Source: Ascochyta rabiei
Taxonomy: Eukaryota; Ascomycota; Dothideomycetes; Pleosporales; Didymellaceae
Reading direction: 5' to 3'
NCBI RefSeq assembly: GCF_004011695.2
Contig: NC_082426.1
Location: forward strand, 372,001-436,000
Length of the DNA: 64,000 nucleotides
Below the pieces are notes generated by a model. The model worked only from the letters and a program-made list of their open reading frames with translations, made no database searches and was not told the DNA's origin. How positions within the stretch are numbered: position 1 is the first letter of the stretch; the number at the start of each line of letters is the position of its first letter. The position numbers and the translations under genes were made by a program. This document shows positions 11,718 to 24,195 of this stretch, in pieces.

Positions 11718-14579
11718 ATGAAAGACTTCGCACCACCGTCCAGAAACGACATGGCGTCCAACATCGTTACGCTTGAGCAGTTCCCTGCCTTTCTCAGCAC
11801 ACTGAAGAGTCTGTCGAGATACAATCCCGAAGTAGAGAGGAAACCGAACCATGTATGGTACCGACTCGACAAAGTTAGAATTGACAATCTCCTCAGAGCC
11901 TTTTCGTTGATCATCATCCAAATGCTACACGGTTCCCCGGACAAAGACCAAGAATTGCAACATCTCCTTCGAACAGCCTCCGGCCTTGCAAATGTTTTGC
12001 GCAGCCCAGTAATCACGGTAGCTCTCATTGGAGCTCAAGGCGCGGGAAAATCTCTCAGCTTGAACGCTCTTTTCGACTGCGATGGTCTCTCGCTCACAGG
12101 AGCTGACGGAGCAGCATGTACCTCTTCCATCACCCGTTATGCTTACTACAGCGGAAAGTACAAGTTCGCGGCCGAGATCAAGTTTCTAGACGCAGAAAAG
12201 CGCGAAGCCCTGTTGAAGGAGCATGCTCGCAGCTATTATCACTACCAACATGCTGACGAAGACTCCGACGATGAAGATGCACCTAGATCAAGGCCATCTC
12301 GTCATGATGAGACGGAGCGTCGTCAGAAAGACACAGCCGAAGATGCCTTCTTGACCTTGTTTGGGTCTCTTGATGCATTCCAAGAGAGCTGGAGTGCAGC
12401 TGCATACAGAAGCGGAGAGTTTGTCAGGATTTGCAAGATGAAATGCGAGGAGACTTTACACGAAGAACACGGAGGTTCGGGTATTGCTACCAAGTTTGCT
12501 GATAATCAGAAGGATCTCATCAAGCAGCTCAAACCCTTTCTTACCGAGGTCAAAGGTGTCACATGTCTGTGGCCACTTGTGGATCAAGTCACGATCAAGC
12601 TCAACAACGAACTTTTGCAGTCCGGTATTGAGATCATTGACCTTCCTGGTGAGTATAGAAGTCACAGTTGTCATGTCCGTGACTAAAAACATGCAGGTTG
12701 GGGTGATGCCAACCTCTCAAGAGTCCGCCATGCTGAGGACATCAAAGACACTGTAGATGTAGAGATCATTCTGGCCGACACCATACGTATGTGTTCGGAC
12801 GACAAGGTAATCAACAGCGTAAGGGCAGCCGTCGCCCATCACGGGCCTGCAAACGTGAAGATAGTCGCTACAAAAATCGATGTAAGTGACTCTTGTCACT
12901 CTCAACGCTCGACTTCATTATTGATAACTGCATAGTCTATCAGCAATAACCAGCTATCTCAATACACAGGAGACAACTACGATGAGATTACGAAACTCAT
13001 CCAGGATGCTGAGCAGCAGGACGCACAACTCGACGAAGACGAGGATGACGAGGCGTTGAAGAAGAAGAATGTCATCGAGAAGTACAAGTCGTACCTCGAA
13101 CGTATCTTGAAGCAGACAAAGGTCTCAGAACGTGCCGAAGACATGACCGCCAAATTGGCCGCCAAGCTACAAACCAGAAACGCTCAAGACATACCACAAG
13201 TCTTTCATGCGTCAGCCTCGGAATACATGGAGTGGATCAAGCCATCAAGGATCAACTTCAAGAATCAGCCTTCCTTACCTGTGGAGATGACTGGCATACC
13301 TGCTATTCGACAATTCCTCTACTCACTGCCTGCCGACCAGAACATCAAAGACTACGAGTATCACATCAACACGATCCTACCAATGTTCATCGAGAAGATC
13401 AAGAGGACGGTTACTGTTTCCGAGCGTGATGGAGGTTTCTTGACTATTGCCGAAGCGTTCGATACCACGCGCAAGGCGTTCATGGCACGTTTGCTCTCAC
13501 AAGTGAAGAGCTCTTTCCAGTCATCATCAGACAACAGCATTGCCAAGATCCAGGTCTATGTCCCCGCTTTCAAGGAACAGATCATCGAGCTCGTCTTGGA
13601 AGACTGGAATGAACTCAAGTCTGCGGCCTTCAATCGGATCCTGAAGTGTCGCGGCACAGTACCGAAAGGAGTCTCCAAGGCTAGAGGTCTGGAGAACGGT
13701 GCCGATTGGAACATGGATCTTGCTAACATCCTCGCACCGGCATTCCACAAGTGGTCCAAGACGTATGCTGATTGCTTGAAACCTATGAAACCGTCAATGG
13801 CTTATGCTTTCGACAAGCATCATAAAGAGATCAATCGTGTCATGACTGTGTCGCCAGCAAACTTGCCCACAGTGGAGAAAGCAAAGAAGAAATGGGCCCC
13901 TTTCCACCACAAGGTGCAGGTCAAGCTACTAGGCCTTATGGACGCCATCGCGCGAGTTCAAACAACCATGATGGAATGGGCTACTCTGGAATTCGACAAG
14001 GAGAACAACCTCATAGCACATATCACCGACGATATCTATGCGGAAGTCTTCAGCACAGTCCCAGCGCTCAAACCAGTCAACCCAGACGCCAAGAAACAGT
14101 ACAAGCAGTACGTTGAGCCCAAGCTGAAGTTCCAGAAGAAGAACCTGGCTGAGATGTTCCTGCACGGCGAGACGCATTTCGTGGACATCGTCATGAACCA
14201 CTTCCATGGAGAGTTCGACAAGGCTATACGCCAGACGCTGATGGAGCATTTTGCCGGCATCGAGAAGTTGTTCGAAAACTTCAGCGCCTCCCTTCGTTCC
14301 CAGGTACCCATCAGCTATCTACTGACGCCGGAGGGCGAGGCTATCCGCGCCGAAGCCGGAGAGCGGATCCCAGAGCTCGAGCAGAAAGTGGACGAGCTTC
14401 GCGCGCTTCTCCCAGCGAGGGCCAGCCAAGAGCAGGACGGCATTGAGATTGATAACATCGACCTCAAAGGCAACGTGCATGATATTGCGCTCATCTTCGA
14501 GACAATGGCTAAGCGCAAGACGGCTGATCCTACTGCCGCACACCGCCAGAGCAAGAGGATCAAGCTGGAGCCGCGCTAG
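11718..14579 (+). CDS. Dynamin-like / nuclear GTPase SLIP-GC-like large GTPase
   Basis: Exons 11718-12648, 12697-12881 and 12936-14579 (introns of 48 and 54 bp) give 919 residues; a second Met lies at 11751. The GTPase motifs fall on different exons. The G1 P-loop GAQGAGKS (about 105-112) and a G2 Thr in ACTSSITRY are in exon 1. The G3 motif DLPGWGD spans intron 1 (from about 308). The G4 motif TKID (369-372) ends exon 2. An acidic insert DEDSDDEDA follows G2. The remainder is predicted helical with charged coiled-coil stretches (for example QDAEQQDAQLDEDEDDEALKK) and ends in a basic KRIKLEPR that could be a nuclear signal. This arrangement matches fungal proteins annotated as nuclear GTPase SLIP-GC, related to dynamins and GBPs. 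Cellular role is unknown. Confidence 0.8.
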
Positions 14580-15703
14580 AACTCCAGCCAGGTGAGATTG
14601 TGCAGACGACCGTCAGTATTACAGCCCCGCTGGCGAGAGAAGACTGAGTGGCCCTCAGGCAATTGGAATCCCTCAGACATGCTTTGCACAGACATCATTT
14701 GATTACTCAACAGAACATAGTGCGCAGAATGGTATGCCGAACGGTATACAGAATGGTATGGACACTGGGTTGAAGAAGAGCTTGGAGACAGACTTGAAGA
14801 GCGGCTCGGAGAATGGGTGAGAAATATGGCGCCAGCACATCACTCGCTTTCTTGCTTCACTTGTTTACTTACTCGTTTCTTCTTCTTCTTCTTCTTCTCC
14901 TCCCCCCCACCGACAATTTCGCTTCACCAAATTCCACAAGCCAAAACGATCTCACGTCTCATGGTCATTCAATCGTGCGCGCATCATCATCTGCGCAAGA
15001 GGAACGCAGGCAGATGAGTGGTCGAGTCTACATGCGCAAATACAATTTTTATACCGATCCATGGCGAGCGAACATCAAAACTCATATGGCCTTGGGCGAT
15101 CTTCACCATCTGTAGAAATGAAAAGCGAGAGACCTCAAGCATAAAACCCGGGGCGTGTGGTGGGTGTGTAGGGGCCGGTGTGAGCGTCATGTCAGCGCCA
15201 CAACCGCGAACTTCTCATCCATCGCAACAATGGCTAAGCAAAGACGTAGGGATGCTTGATTTGATCTGGTTTGATGTGACTTGATTTCCGAGTAGGCCCC
15301 CGCGCGGCACCTCAGCTCTGCGGAGCGCTACCGTGCCTAAATACTAGTATCGAGACCCTAGTCCTATCGTGCCGCCTGCCCATACCGCGACTCGGCTCTG
15401 ACAGCGACCATGTGTATTCCAGTCCGAGTCTCATGATCGGACGATAGTATCCTTTGTATGTACCTAGCAGCGGGATGCAGCCGTGAGGCAATAAATATGT
15501 TTAATGTACAAGGTGTTGCCATTAATGGTCAATAACCGGGTCGAAGCGAAATTCCGAAAATGCTGTCAAGTGCTTGAAGAGCCGCGCCGAACGCCCGATG
15601 CTGGAAATGGATAATTCTGTACAATTGCAAACAGATGTTGTGGTAATATTGTTTTGGTTTCGTGAGATTGTGTCCAACTATCATATCGAAAAGGTTCGAA
15701 TGC
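14580..15703. other. Convergent intergenic region
   Basis: Lies between the 3' ends of the GTPase and WSC-sensor genes. It holds a short TTC run at 14877-14899 and no convincing gene. Confidence 0.5.
14877..14899 (+). repeat. (TTC)n microsatellite
   Basis: About seven TTC units in the convergent spacer. Confidence 0.85.
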
Positions 15704-17287
15704 TCAGTGTGGATCAGGATTCCTCACCTAAGAAGAATCAGCATTGAAGTATGCTCGAACGGGAAGCTTGCTTACATTGAGTTGTCGCCCGTAATCGCGG
15801 CTGTCGTCGATACTTCCTACACTCTCACGGCTGCTGTTCCCAAATGTCGGGTGATACATCAAAACCGTCTCGGGATTCAATCGGGAGTCGATCATCAACG
15901 GCTGACTGTGTCTGCGTTGCGATCCGGATATCGGGCTGATGGATTCGTTATCGTGCCGGCTACCAGCAGAGCTAAGGTTTGTAGCAATCGGCGGTGGGTA
16001 GTGAGGATCGGTTGCGACAGTCCGTCCTCCAAGAAGGCCGGCCTTGCTCATGGTGCTCGTATTGCGTGTGATGCCTGCCTGATGCTCCTGCTCCGCTCGC
16101 TGTTGCTTCTTTCTTCTCCAAAGGAGAAAGAAAATGCCACCAACGATGGCTGCAATAGCTGCGACACCTCCAACAACCCCTCCGACTATAGCGCCCGTAT
16201 TGTTTGAGCCTTTTCTGGTGGGTTGGACTTGCGGCGCATTCTGCGTGGGTTGGTAGACTACGGTTCGCGTAACGACGGCACCACTTTCAGTGACAACCAC
16301 AAGGTTCGTGGATGGTTCGGCGGCGGAAGAAGTGGCAACAGTTGCCAGGGTTGAAGATGGCTTGTTGTTGGTTGTCGGCTATGTATTGCGTTAGTAGTTG
16401 TTGGCTGGTAAGAGCATCAAGGGTAAGTCAAGAAACGGGACTAAATACAGGAGTTGTAGAAGCAGGGGCAGCAGAAGTCTGAGATCGAGTAGGCGTCACA
16501 ATAACAGTCGACGCTTCTTCTACGACAGTCTGTGTAATTGTCACGGGAGGCCGACCACGACTTGTGGGTCTTTGACTTGGCGAAGCCGAAGGCTGCCTAC
16601 ATGTCAAATGTTGTCCGTAATCGGAGACATTGCTGAAACAAAAAGGCCGTCTCTTCAAAGACGGGGAAAAACAAGAGCGTAAACTGACAAGAAGGGTTGA
16701 ACAGGGGGCAATGTTAAGGAGTAGCGATAGAATGAAACATAGAGGTACTAACAGTAATCGCATTTGATGACGGTGGGGAGTCCGTCGACGAGGGAACCGG
16801 CGTCGCACTACTCACTTCTGTCGCGTCTGTTGAAGATGGCTGTGAGCCTCCTCCTGCGGTACCAGAAGGCTGGCCAGAAAGCTTGATGTAGATGTAAAGG
16901 TCTGCATCCTTGTCTCCGCATTTTTCGTCTGGATAACCAGGGCAGTCCTTTTGGCAGCTAGTGATGTCGGTTGTAGTGGAGGGAATGTAGTTTGAGCACC
17001 AACAGTTTGTGAACTGGATAACGGCGAAGGCATAAGTACCCGCGCTGTTGCAGTGGTCTGAACATTTCCCGTTCGATTGGTAGGTCCAAAAGACTGGCGC
17101 AACTTCGTTAGCAGGACGACTGTCAGGGCGGGTCTATGTACATACAAGCATCGTCTGTTGCGGTGTTCTGCGACGAGCAATACGACTGTGTGAATCCAGT
17201 GCCTTGTGCTGTCACCAACGCGCTGAACAAGAGAGTAACAAGCGCAACAAGCATGTTTGGTAGAGTCGCGCTGGGCGTGAGGATCAT
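15704..17287 (-). CDS. WSC-domain cell-wall integrity sensor (Wsc1/Mid2-type membrane protein)
   Basis: Assembled from five exons on the minus strand: 17287-17146, 17093-16753, 16592-16449, 16378-15776 and 15727-15704, 417 residues. An N-terminal signal peptide (MLVALVTLLFSALVTAQG, from the second Met at 17254) precedes a WSC domain: FTQSYCSSQNT, FWTYQSNGKCSDHCNSAG, FAVIQFTNCWCSNYIPS, CQKDCPGYPDEKCG and LYIYIKLSG. A Ser/Thr/Pro-rich region, probably O-mannosylated, then leads to one membrane helix (AIVGGVVGGVAAIAAIVGG) with a following RRKK stop-transfer. The cytoplasmic tail is Ser-rich. Such proteins sense wall stress and signal through Rom2-Rho1-Pkc1 in yeast. The 160-bp second intron could instead start at a GTGAGT about 60 bp earlier. 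The 24-bp last exon adds VRNPDPH. Exons 1, 2 and 4 are firm; exon 3 and the last exon are less so. Confidence 0.85.
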
Positions 17288-18936
17288 GGCTACAATGTGT
17301 GGATCTAGTGGAGCAAAGTGGCTGGAGAGTGAGCTCTATCAAATGACTGTGGGTCCTTGGGTGGTTCCTCGTCGGCGTTGTGTACGGCCGATGGTGAATG
17401 AAGGTGCGTGGCAAAATGCTTCACCACGACGCGATGAAGGCCGAAGATAGCGATTGAACGCCTCCGGTATCGTGCGCGGACGTTGTGTGGGTTTGGTGAG
17501 AGCAATGATGCTCGACGAAGGACGAGCGGGGTTGGCCAAGAGCGGATGTCGCTGTGTGGTGGTGCAGTTTTGTTGCGGTAGACGTTGCCGATTCGATCGA
17601 TGGATCGAATGATGCTAAACAAGGAGAAAAGAAACTGTTCACTCAGGCCGTGGTCAGCATGGCTGCCGTTGACACAGTTGCCTGACGAAGAGGCCAAACA
17701 GAGTGCAATTGGGGGCGGGAAAAGAATGCGCGAGCGGGTTTTGAGAAAGCAAGCTGGGGCTCTGGCGTCGATCGGCCTGCAGCCAAGGAGGGACTAACCT
17801 TGCAGATGAAGGTCGTGCACTAGCTCCTTTGCTGGAATCCGCCACTGCCGGTCCTCTTGGAAAGAATTGGTGAACAAGCACACACACAGAAGCAGTGCGC
17901 CAGTAATGGGTGGCTGTGTAATGGCTAGGATTCGCGTCCTGTGAGTCGCTGAAGGATTGGTCGCCGTAGTAATTCAGTAGATGCAGCCGCGACCTCAAAG
18001 GTCATGACGTACCAGATAGCTCCTCGGCAACTCGAGAAACGATCCCTGGTATACTGGAGCACAGCTGCCCTGTGATTTGCAAACAGCTTTGCGGAAGAGT
18101 GCCCTGTTTTGTCGTCGTAGTCGTTCTCCCGCAATCAAGCAGGGCACCCACGGAAGGAAGTCCGAAGCTATTGTGGACGCTGAAATGGGACAAAGCGTCC
18201 TGGAAACGTGAACCACTAGAATGAGGGTGTGGCCGTCGCTTGGCCAAAAGCGTGAAAGAAAAAGACTGGAGAGAGAGCGAGTGAAAGCGAGTGAAAGCGA
18301 GTGTGTGGGCTGGGAAAAGCTGGTGAGCAAGAGCAAGGAGAGGTTGGGTGCAGGGCGCGGGTGTTTTGTTGTTTGAGTCGTGGGTGGACGGTACCTATCG
18401 AGCGCTGATCACCTGGCTGCACGCGCATATTTAGCAGCGGACGCGGGCGCGGGCGCGGGCGTATTCAGGATCAAGGATGCACGAAAGGATTCAAACGCCA
18501 CCCACACTGGAGCCGGTTATCTTCATGTGGGGGAGCTGTTGCAGACGTCCATCAGAGCTGCAGCGATAGGGAGGCATGTGTCTGTTGCATGTATGCGAGC
18601 TTGTCAGGTGCGCTACACGAGCGGGTATGGGAACACGAGGGACACTCTCCTCCCTCATATTCGGTGCACCTGCGGCTTGTGCACGACGCGCAAGAGATCG
18701 CAATTCCGCCCGTGTGTGATGCCGGCTGTTTGAAACGTCGAAGCCTCAGAGTGCTTACACGAATCACAGCGCGGCAGCAGCAAGACAACATAACATCACA
18801 GCAACGCGCCCTCGAGTGGAAGCTGCACACCACGCCCAATCGGTACACACACCCTGTCGCAGAGCATGATGCTCTGCTCTCCATGCGGATGCGAGTGTGT
18901 CTGACCAACCAATCCCTCTGTTCTTCCTGCCCCTCC

Positions 18937-18967
<31 letters not shown>

Positions 18968-19895
18968 CACAGGAAACAGCTTTGACGGGGCATCAAGCTC
19001 TGCGCGCCCGTTGCTACCCAAGCCTCACTCGGAAGACAGGACGGAAAGCCTTGGCTTCTATTCACGAACGTCGAATACAGAACACGCTATCCACTGGAGG
19101 GCGCGCTACATGACGCAACTGTGGGCTTGCTGACCCGATGTTCAAAGAACGCGTCTCCACTCTCCAATAGTAGGATCGACAGGGGAAGGTCTGTGCTTAG
19201 AGACGACGGTTGGGCAGAGCTTGCGAGCTTGCGAGCTTGCGAGATGACGATCCTCTGACAAAAAAGCTGCGTTGGCACCGCTACTGTGAGAATACGCGAA
19301 CTGTGACCGCGAATGAGTGGGTGGGTGGAAGCGCTCCAGCGGGATGTGTTGTTGATCTACGTGAGATCAAAAGCTTGGGTCCTGATGACTTGCGCAAGGG
19401 TAGCAAGACTGCCTGCCCACTCTCCTGCGCAACTAAGCGCCTGCAGACATCGAAACCACTGTCATCTCCAAGGTGTGCATTAGCGAGAGTTGATGTTTGT
19501 AGAGCTCGTAACAAACGTAATTGACCTTCCGTCCAACAATCAACAGAAGAGTTCGGCGTTGTACCTGAGTGAGTCGCCGGCCTGCTTATAGAAAACTGTC
19601 ACTGGCAACGCACCACCGTTGTGATGGCCCTTGGACTAAAAGCTCGGTCCCAACAAGGCGCCCATAAGAAGTGGACCTTTCATCTTGCTGGTAGCGATCA
19701 TGCTTGTGCCGCGTGGGGATTTCGGGATGCTTTGGTAGATCCTGCTGACCCCGAGTGGCTGATATTGTCTGCACATCACGATTTGCAATCTCAAAGTCAG
19801 TAGATCTACTGGACCAGAAGCGGGAGCCGCCGCGGAGTATTGGGTGTTGTTGATGCAAAAGTTCCAAGCGCATCGAAACTGCGGGTGGTACATAG
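17288..19895. other. 2.6-kb spacer upstream of the WSC-sensor gene
   Basis: No gene supported. The first kilobase probably contains the promoter and leader of the minus-strand WSC gene. The rest holds short overlapping frames, a GTGAAAGCGA direct repeat near 18280-18305, a CA microsatellite at 18940-18967 and a GAGCTTGC triplication near 19218-19242. It ends at the 3' end of the dienoyl-CoA reductase gene. Confidence 0.5.
18940..18967 (+). repeat. (CA)n microsatellite
   Basis: Roughly 14 uninterrupted CA dinucleotides. Confidence 0.95.
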
Positions 19896-20944
19896 CTACA
19901 ACTTCGACTTCTTCCCACCAGCAACGCCCGATACAACATCGCCCGAGAGCAAGAAATCTGGATATTCGAACCCGTTCGCAAACCCTGCTGTGTGCCACTG
20001 ACCGCCATCGACTGGGAATACATGTCAGCATATCGCGACCGCAGGAAATCATAGAGTTGAGTGACTTACCGACCAAGGTCTCTCCGTTCACATAGTTGCC
20101 AGCATCCGAGAAGAGGTATACTGTCGCATCAGCGATCTCCTTGACTGTGCCGTATCGACCAGATGGAATGCCCTTGGACGATCTTTCACGATGATCCTGT
20201 TTGGAAAGACGAGCCACACCCTCTGTGTCCGCAATGGGTCCTGGAGCGATGATGTTCGAGGTGATGCCCTTTGGTCCCTGTTCAATTGCCACAGACATTG
20301 CCATAGCGTCTACACCAGCTTTCGCGACGGAAACATGGCTCTGTAGCGGTGTACCAGAGTAGTGCAGGGTTGCGCTGACGAAGATGATACGGCCGCCAGT
20401 GCCGTTGGGTGGAGGCGTATGGCCGTCCGTCTTGTGCTTGGCCGCAGATTCGACAAGGTAGGGCAATGTTGCCTTGACGGTATTATACGACCCCAGCACA
20501 TCGATGTCGATGACAGACTTCATAGCGTTTGGTGAGATCTGGTCCATAGGCGCAAGGAAGTTTCCAGCAGCACCAGCACTATTGCATGTCAGTAGAGCTT
20601 ATCAGTCTTGGTATTCGATCCAGAACTCACATCACAAAATCGATGCTACCCAGCTCCTTTGCACATCTGTCGGCAGCGGCTTCTAGCAACTCCGGTTTTC
20701 GCACGTCTATCGCGCCAATACCGATAACCTTGGCACCCTTTCGTGCTGTTGCAATGTCTTTGGCCATGTTCTCTGTTTTCTCTACGTTGCGACCGACTAT
20801 GCAGGCGTTCGCACCGAGATGGACCATTGCGCGAACTTGAGCCGAGCATATCGATCCCGCTCCGCCGGTACAGAAGACAACCTTGTTTTCGAAGAGACCA
20901 TCTTTCCAGACGTTACTCAGATATTGATAACGTTCGAGAGGCAT
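19896..20944 (-). CDS. SPS19: Peroxisomal 2,4-dienoyl-CoA reductase (SDR)
   Basis: Three exons on the minus strand, 20944-20631, 20578-20070 and 20011-19896 (introns of 52 and 58 bp), give 312 residues. It reduces 2,4-dienoyl-CoA during beta-oxidation of unsaturated fatty acids with NADPH. Seen in order: the cofactor motif VFCTGGAGSICSAQV, IVGRNVEK, then DFVIAGAAGNFLAP spanning intron 1, the NGAAG-type motif of this family. Next come FVSATLHYSGTPLQSH, the catalytic Lys in SVAKAGVDAM, and TSNIIAPGPIADTEG. The third exon ends in KKSKL, a type 1 peroxisomal targeting signal (SKL). Length and motifs fit yeast Sps19 and human DECR2. The SKL is seen only if the GTAAGT donor at 20069 is used; reading through would give an unrelated tail. 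Confidence 0.92.
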
Positions 20945-21493
20945 TGTGAATGGTTTCCGAACGACCGGACACGCTCAGTGCTGCTGCGGGTTGGTGTTGA
21001 TGTGCTACTCGGTAGGCGGCTGTAGGAAGTAATGGTACCACAGCCAACAGTTGGGTCGGTATTTTTATATAGCGGACTGGGCTTTCTTCGAGTCAAAGGT
21101 ACGGCCGAGAATGTCGGTTGTAGAGGGAGGAGGTTGGAGTTGAGGTCGCGGAGCAAGCCGAGGTACAGCTGCTAAGCTTACTCTCTAGCAAAGAAATGTC
21201 GCATGGAAAGTACAGCCCCCAGGACTGGACCGCAGTCTAAGAAATTTTGGAATCATGGGCCATTGCAGGCTCCAAAGAAATGTGCTCCTGCAATGATAGA
21301 AAAAGAGTTCGAGGTGGACGTAGAACAACTTGCATGTGCTTCTCCATAACGAATTGGTTTGTTGGTCCAAGCTCCTGTAACCGCCGCAACTCCACCGTAA
21401 TCAGCTTGAACATAACGTCACAGAGCTCTCGCTGGACCCCACGCAATCGATCACGAACACCACTGTATATACCACGATAGCGCTCTCGAGACT
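20945..21493. other. Divergent promoter region
   Basis: 549 bp between the divergent dienoyl-CoA reductase and Atg33-like genes; no other gene or repeat seen. Confidence 0.55.
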
Positions 21494-22109
21494 ATGGCAG
21501 CACCGACCATCTCCGTTTGCAAGTTTGTAGGGACTGTCAGTTTAGGGCTCTTGACGGTATGTGACCGCCACCTCCCCTCAAAGTCGATGCTGTCTCCGGC
21601 CCCACCATCTTTGAGGCCGTTGTGCACTTCTGTACCACTCTGCCTTACTCCCAAGATACTAATACTCGATACAGGGCGTCTCAGCGACACTATCAACCAT
21701 CACGCTCCCCTCTCTGCTTGCGTTGCCTACCGCTGTTGACGCCCGTACGACATCCACCTACGTATCGCACAAGTCGCAGAACATTACCTCGTATCTCCGT
21801 CACATTACAACCTTCACACTCTTCTCTGCATACCTACTCTCGCCTCGTCGACTCCGCCACCCATACCTCCTCTACACCTCGATATTCGCTTTCGCTTCTG
21901 GTCCGGCTATCGATTATGCTGTATCGTTCCGCGCAGGCACCAACGAACGAAGAGCAGCGCTGGATCTCGAAGCACAGGGTGATGATGTCAATGGCGAGCA
22001 AGTGAGGCAGGCTGTTGAGAGGAAGAAGCTCACGGAGAGCGTAAAGGCAGTCTTCACAGGAGCTGCTTTTGCCATGCAGATTGTAGGAATCTGGGGAGAC
22101 GGCGCATAG
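21494..22109 (+). CDS. Atg33-like mitochondrial membrane protein
   Basis: Exons 21494-21556 and 21675-22109 (118-bp intron, GTATGT donor) give 165 residues. The N-terminus SVCKFVGTVSLGLLTG is a hydrophobic helix. A second hydrophobic segment (TTFTLFSAYLLSP) runs into LRHPYLLYTSIFAFASGPAI, where the RHPYLLY motif is shared with yeast Atg33. A final helix ends AFAMQIVGIWGDGA, matching the IVG..G.YGEG tail of Atg33. Yeast Atg33 is an outer-membrane protein needed for mitophagy in stationary phase. Three to four membrane segments are visible and the size is typical for filamentous fungi. Function in mitophagy is inferred from weak but collinear similarity. Confidence 0.8.
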
Positions 22110-22686
22110 ACAACTACCAATGCGCAAACTGAAGCGATAGGCGCCGAGGAACAGAGTGGTATGACGTGCAACGTTCGTGTACTTGGTGGAACGGAGTATA
22201 TATGTAATCTCTAGCGTGACTCGCTCCTCTTTCTATAGCTGCTTTGTAGTCTTAAATTAGCGATCTTGCGTGAATTCAACTCTGACGCATAAGTCAAGCT
22301 GACAGTTATGAAATTCGACATACGCAGCACATGTCCCAAATCGTTCCAAACCTCCAATGCTAACCACCTCGTCTGGCCTTATGAGCGTGCAAATTCGGGA
22401 GTCGCCCTTCTCCCAGAGACAACAAGTACTGTAAACCGCGAAATCATCTTGTATTTGCTCTATCGTGACTCGAGAATCGTTGAATGGGTGCAAGTCAAGA
22501 TCCTTGCCCTTGCTGGGATGAGGCTCTACTGCGGCGCCAACGCCACAGTTACGTGGGCCCTGAATCCCGACTGTTATGGACCCTCCCTTCGTACCCCAAC
22601 ATCCACGCCTTGGCTCCCTATTATAACTTGATAACCACCTCTATTTGTTCGCCTTCAGTCACAGACTGTGACTGTAACCCCTCATC
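22110..22686. other. Intergenic region upstream of the ArfGAP gene
   Basis: 577 bp, no gene or repeat recognised. Confidence 0.5.
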
Positions 22687-24195
22687 ATGAGCAAAATGTG
22701 GGAGGTAGACCCGGAGACGCGGAGCAAGGTATGTTACGGTGTATCTACGTAGTGGGGCTGTCTAGGGGTGAACTCGAGAGCGGATGGCACAGATGGCACA
22801 GGAGCGCACTGTCTCAGGCGCAGGGAGAGTTTACGTGCTGACCGTTTAATCACACAGTTGCTGGAAATTCAGAAGACAAACGACAACAACAAGTGCGTCG
22901 ACTGCAATGCGCCGAGTCCACAATGGGTACGCAACCACCAACCCTCCTGGGGTCCCTTCCATCACGTACCACGCGACCATACGTCCAGCACTATATACTG
23001 ATATGACGGTATCAGGCCTCGCCCAAGCTTGGAATCTTCATGTGTCTGTCTTGCTCTGGTGTTCACCGCGGCCTTGGTGTCCACATCTCCTTCATTCGCA
23101 GCATAACCATGGACGCCTTCAAGGGCGCTGAGCTTGCGCGCATGGCTGCCGGTGGCAACAAACCTTTCCAAGACTTCTTCAACGCGCACCCGTCGAACAC
23201 GAAAGACAACAGAACGTTTGAGGCTTCGTCCATACAAGAGCGGTACGATTCGGAGGCTGGCGACGAGTGGAAGGAGAGGTTGAGTTGCAAGGTCGAGGAC
23301 AGGGAGTTTGACAAGAGCAATCTACCCAAACGACTGCCGAAGAAGGAGAACGCTAGCACTGGTGGCCCGTTGAGCGGTCACGCCAGCGCAGCTGGGAGTA
23401 GAAGTCAAACACCACTCGGCAAGACACGCAGTAACGACTCCGGATTCCAACGCTCTGGATCGCCAGCTATTGGCACCAATGCCATGTCATCACAGAAGTC
23501 GAAGAACGAGGCTTATTTCTCGCGTATGGGAGCCGAGAACGCAAACAGGAGAGACGACGTAGCGCCTAACCAGGGTGGAAAATACGCCGGGTTTGGCAGC
23601 GAGCCGGAAGCTTGGAAGAACAACGACGAGCCAGGTGCGCCGCCTGAGATCGCCGACTTTCAGAAAGATCCTGTTGCAGCACTCACAAAGGGCTTCGGTT
23701 GGCTAGGCGCGAGTGTGAGTAAGGTGGGCAAGACCGGATATGAGGGCTGGGTCAAGCCCGGCATGCAGAAGGTAAGACGCCTCCAGAGCGTAAAGGCAGT
23801 AGTTGACGTTGTCCTAGCTTGCCGAAGCAGATATTGCCTCTCAGGCCCAGAAGACCGCTGGCTTGATGGGCCAGACCATCCAGGCCTCCGCCGCAAACGC
23901 TGGCACTGCGTTTAACCGCCTCGTTGAGGGCGAATCCTCAGGTACTACACGTCGTGGCGTCGAGCCAGCGAAGAAAGACTTCTGGGACGATTTTGGTGCG
24001 GCGCCCAAGGGCCCCAGCAGCGACAAGCGAGACTTCTGGGATGAGTTTGCGGGCGCTGGTGAAGCCAGGACAGATGCTACAACTGGCTTAGGGCAGAAAC
24101 CAAAGCCGTCAGGCATTGGCACCAGCGCAATGAAGAAGAGCAGTGCTTCAGGGCCAGCAGCTGGTAAGAAAGACGACAAGTGGGAGGACTGGTAG
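22687..24195 (+). CDS. GCS1: ADP-ribosylation factor GTPase-activating protein (Gcs1/ArfGAP1-like)
   Basis: Four exons, 22687-22728, 22858-22926, 23016-23771 and 23818-24195, give 414 residues. ArfGAPs stimulate GTP hydrolysis by Arf1 in COPI-vesicle traffic at the Golgi. The zinc finger is CVDC (Cys27, Cys30) and CLSC (Cys47, Cys50), divided by intron 2, followed by GVHRGLG with the arginine finger Arg55 and SFIRSITMD. Downstream come FFNAHPSN and RYDSEAGDEWKERL, typical of the Gcs1/ArfGAP1 group. The Ser-rich middle and the amphipathic GWLGASVSKVGKTGYEGW suggest an ALPS-like membrane-curvature sensor. Two DFWD[DE]F repeats and the C-terminal KWEDW resemble the WxxW/F-type coat-binding tail. 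The first exon is only 14 codons. Confidence 0.94.
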
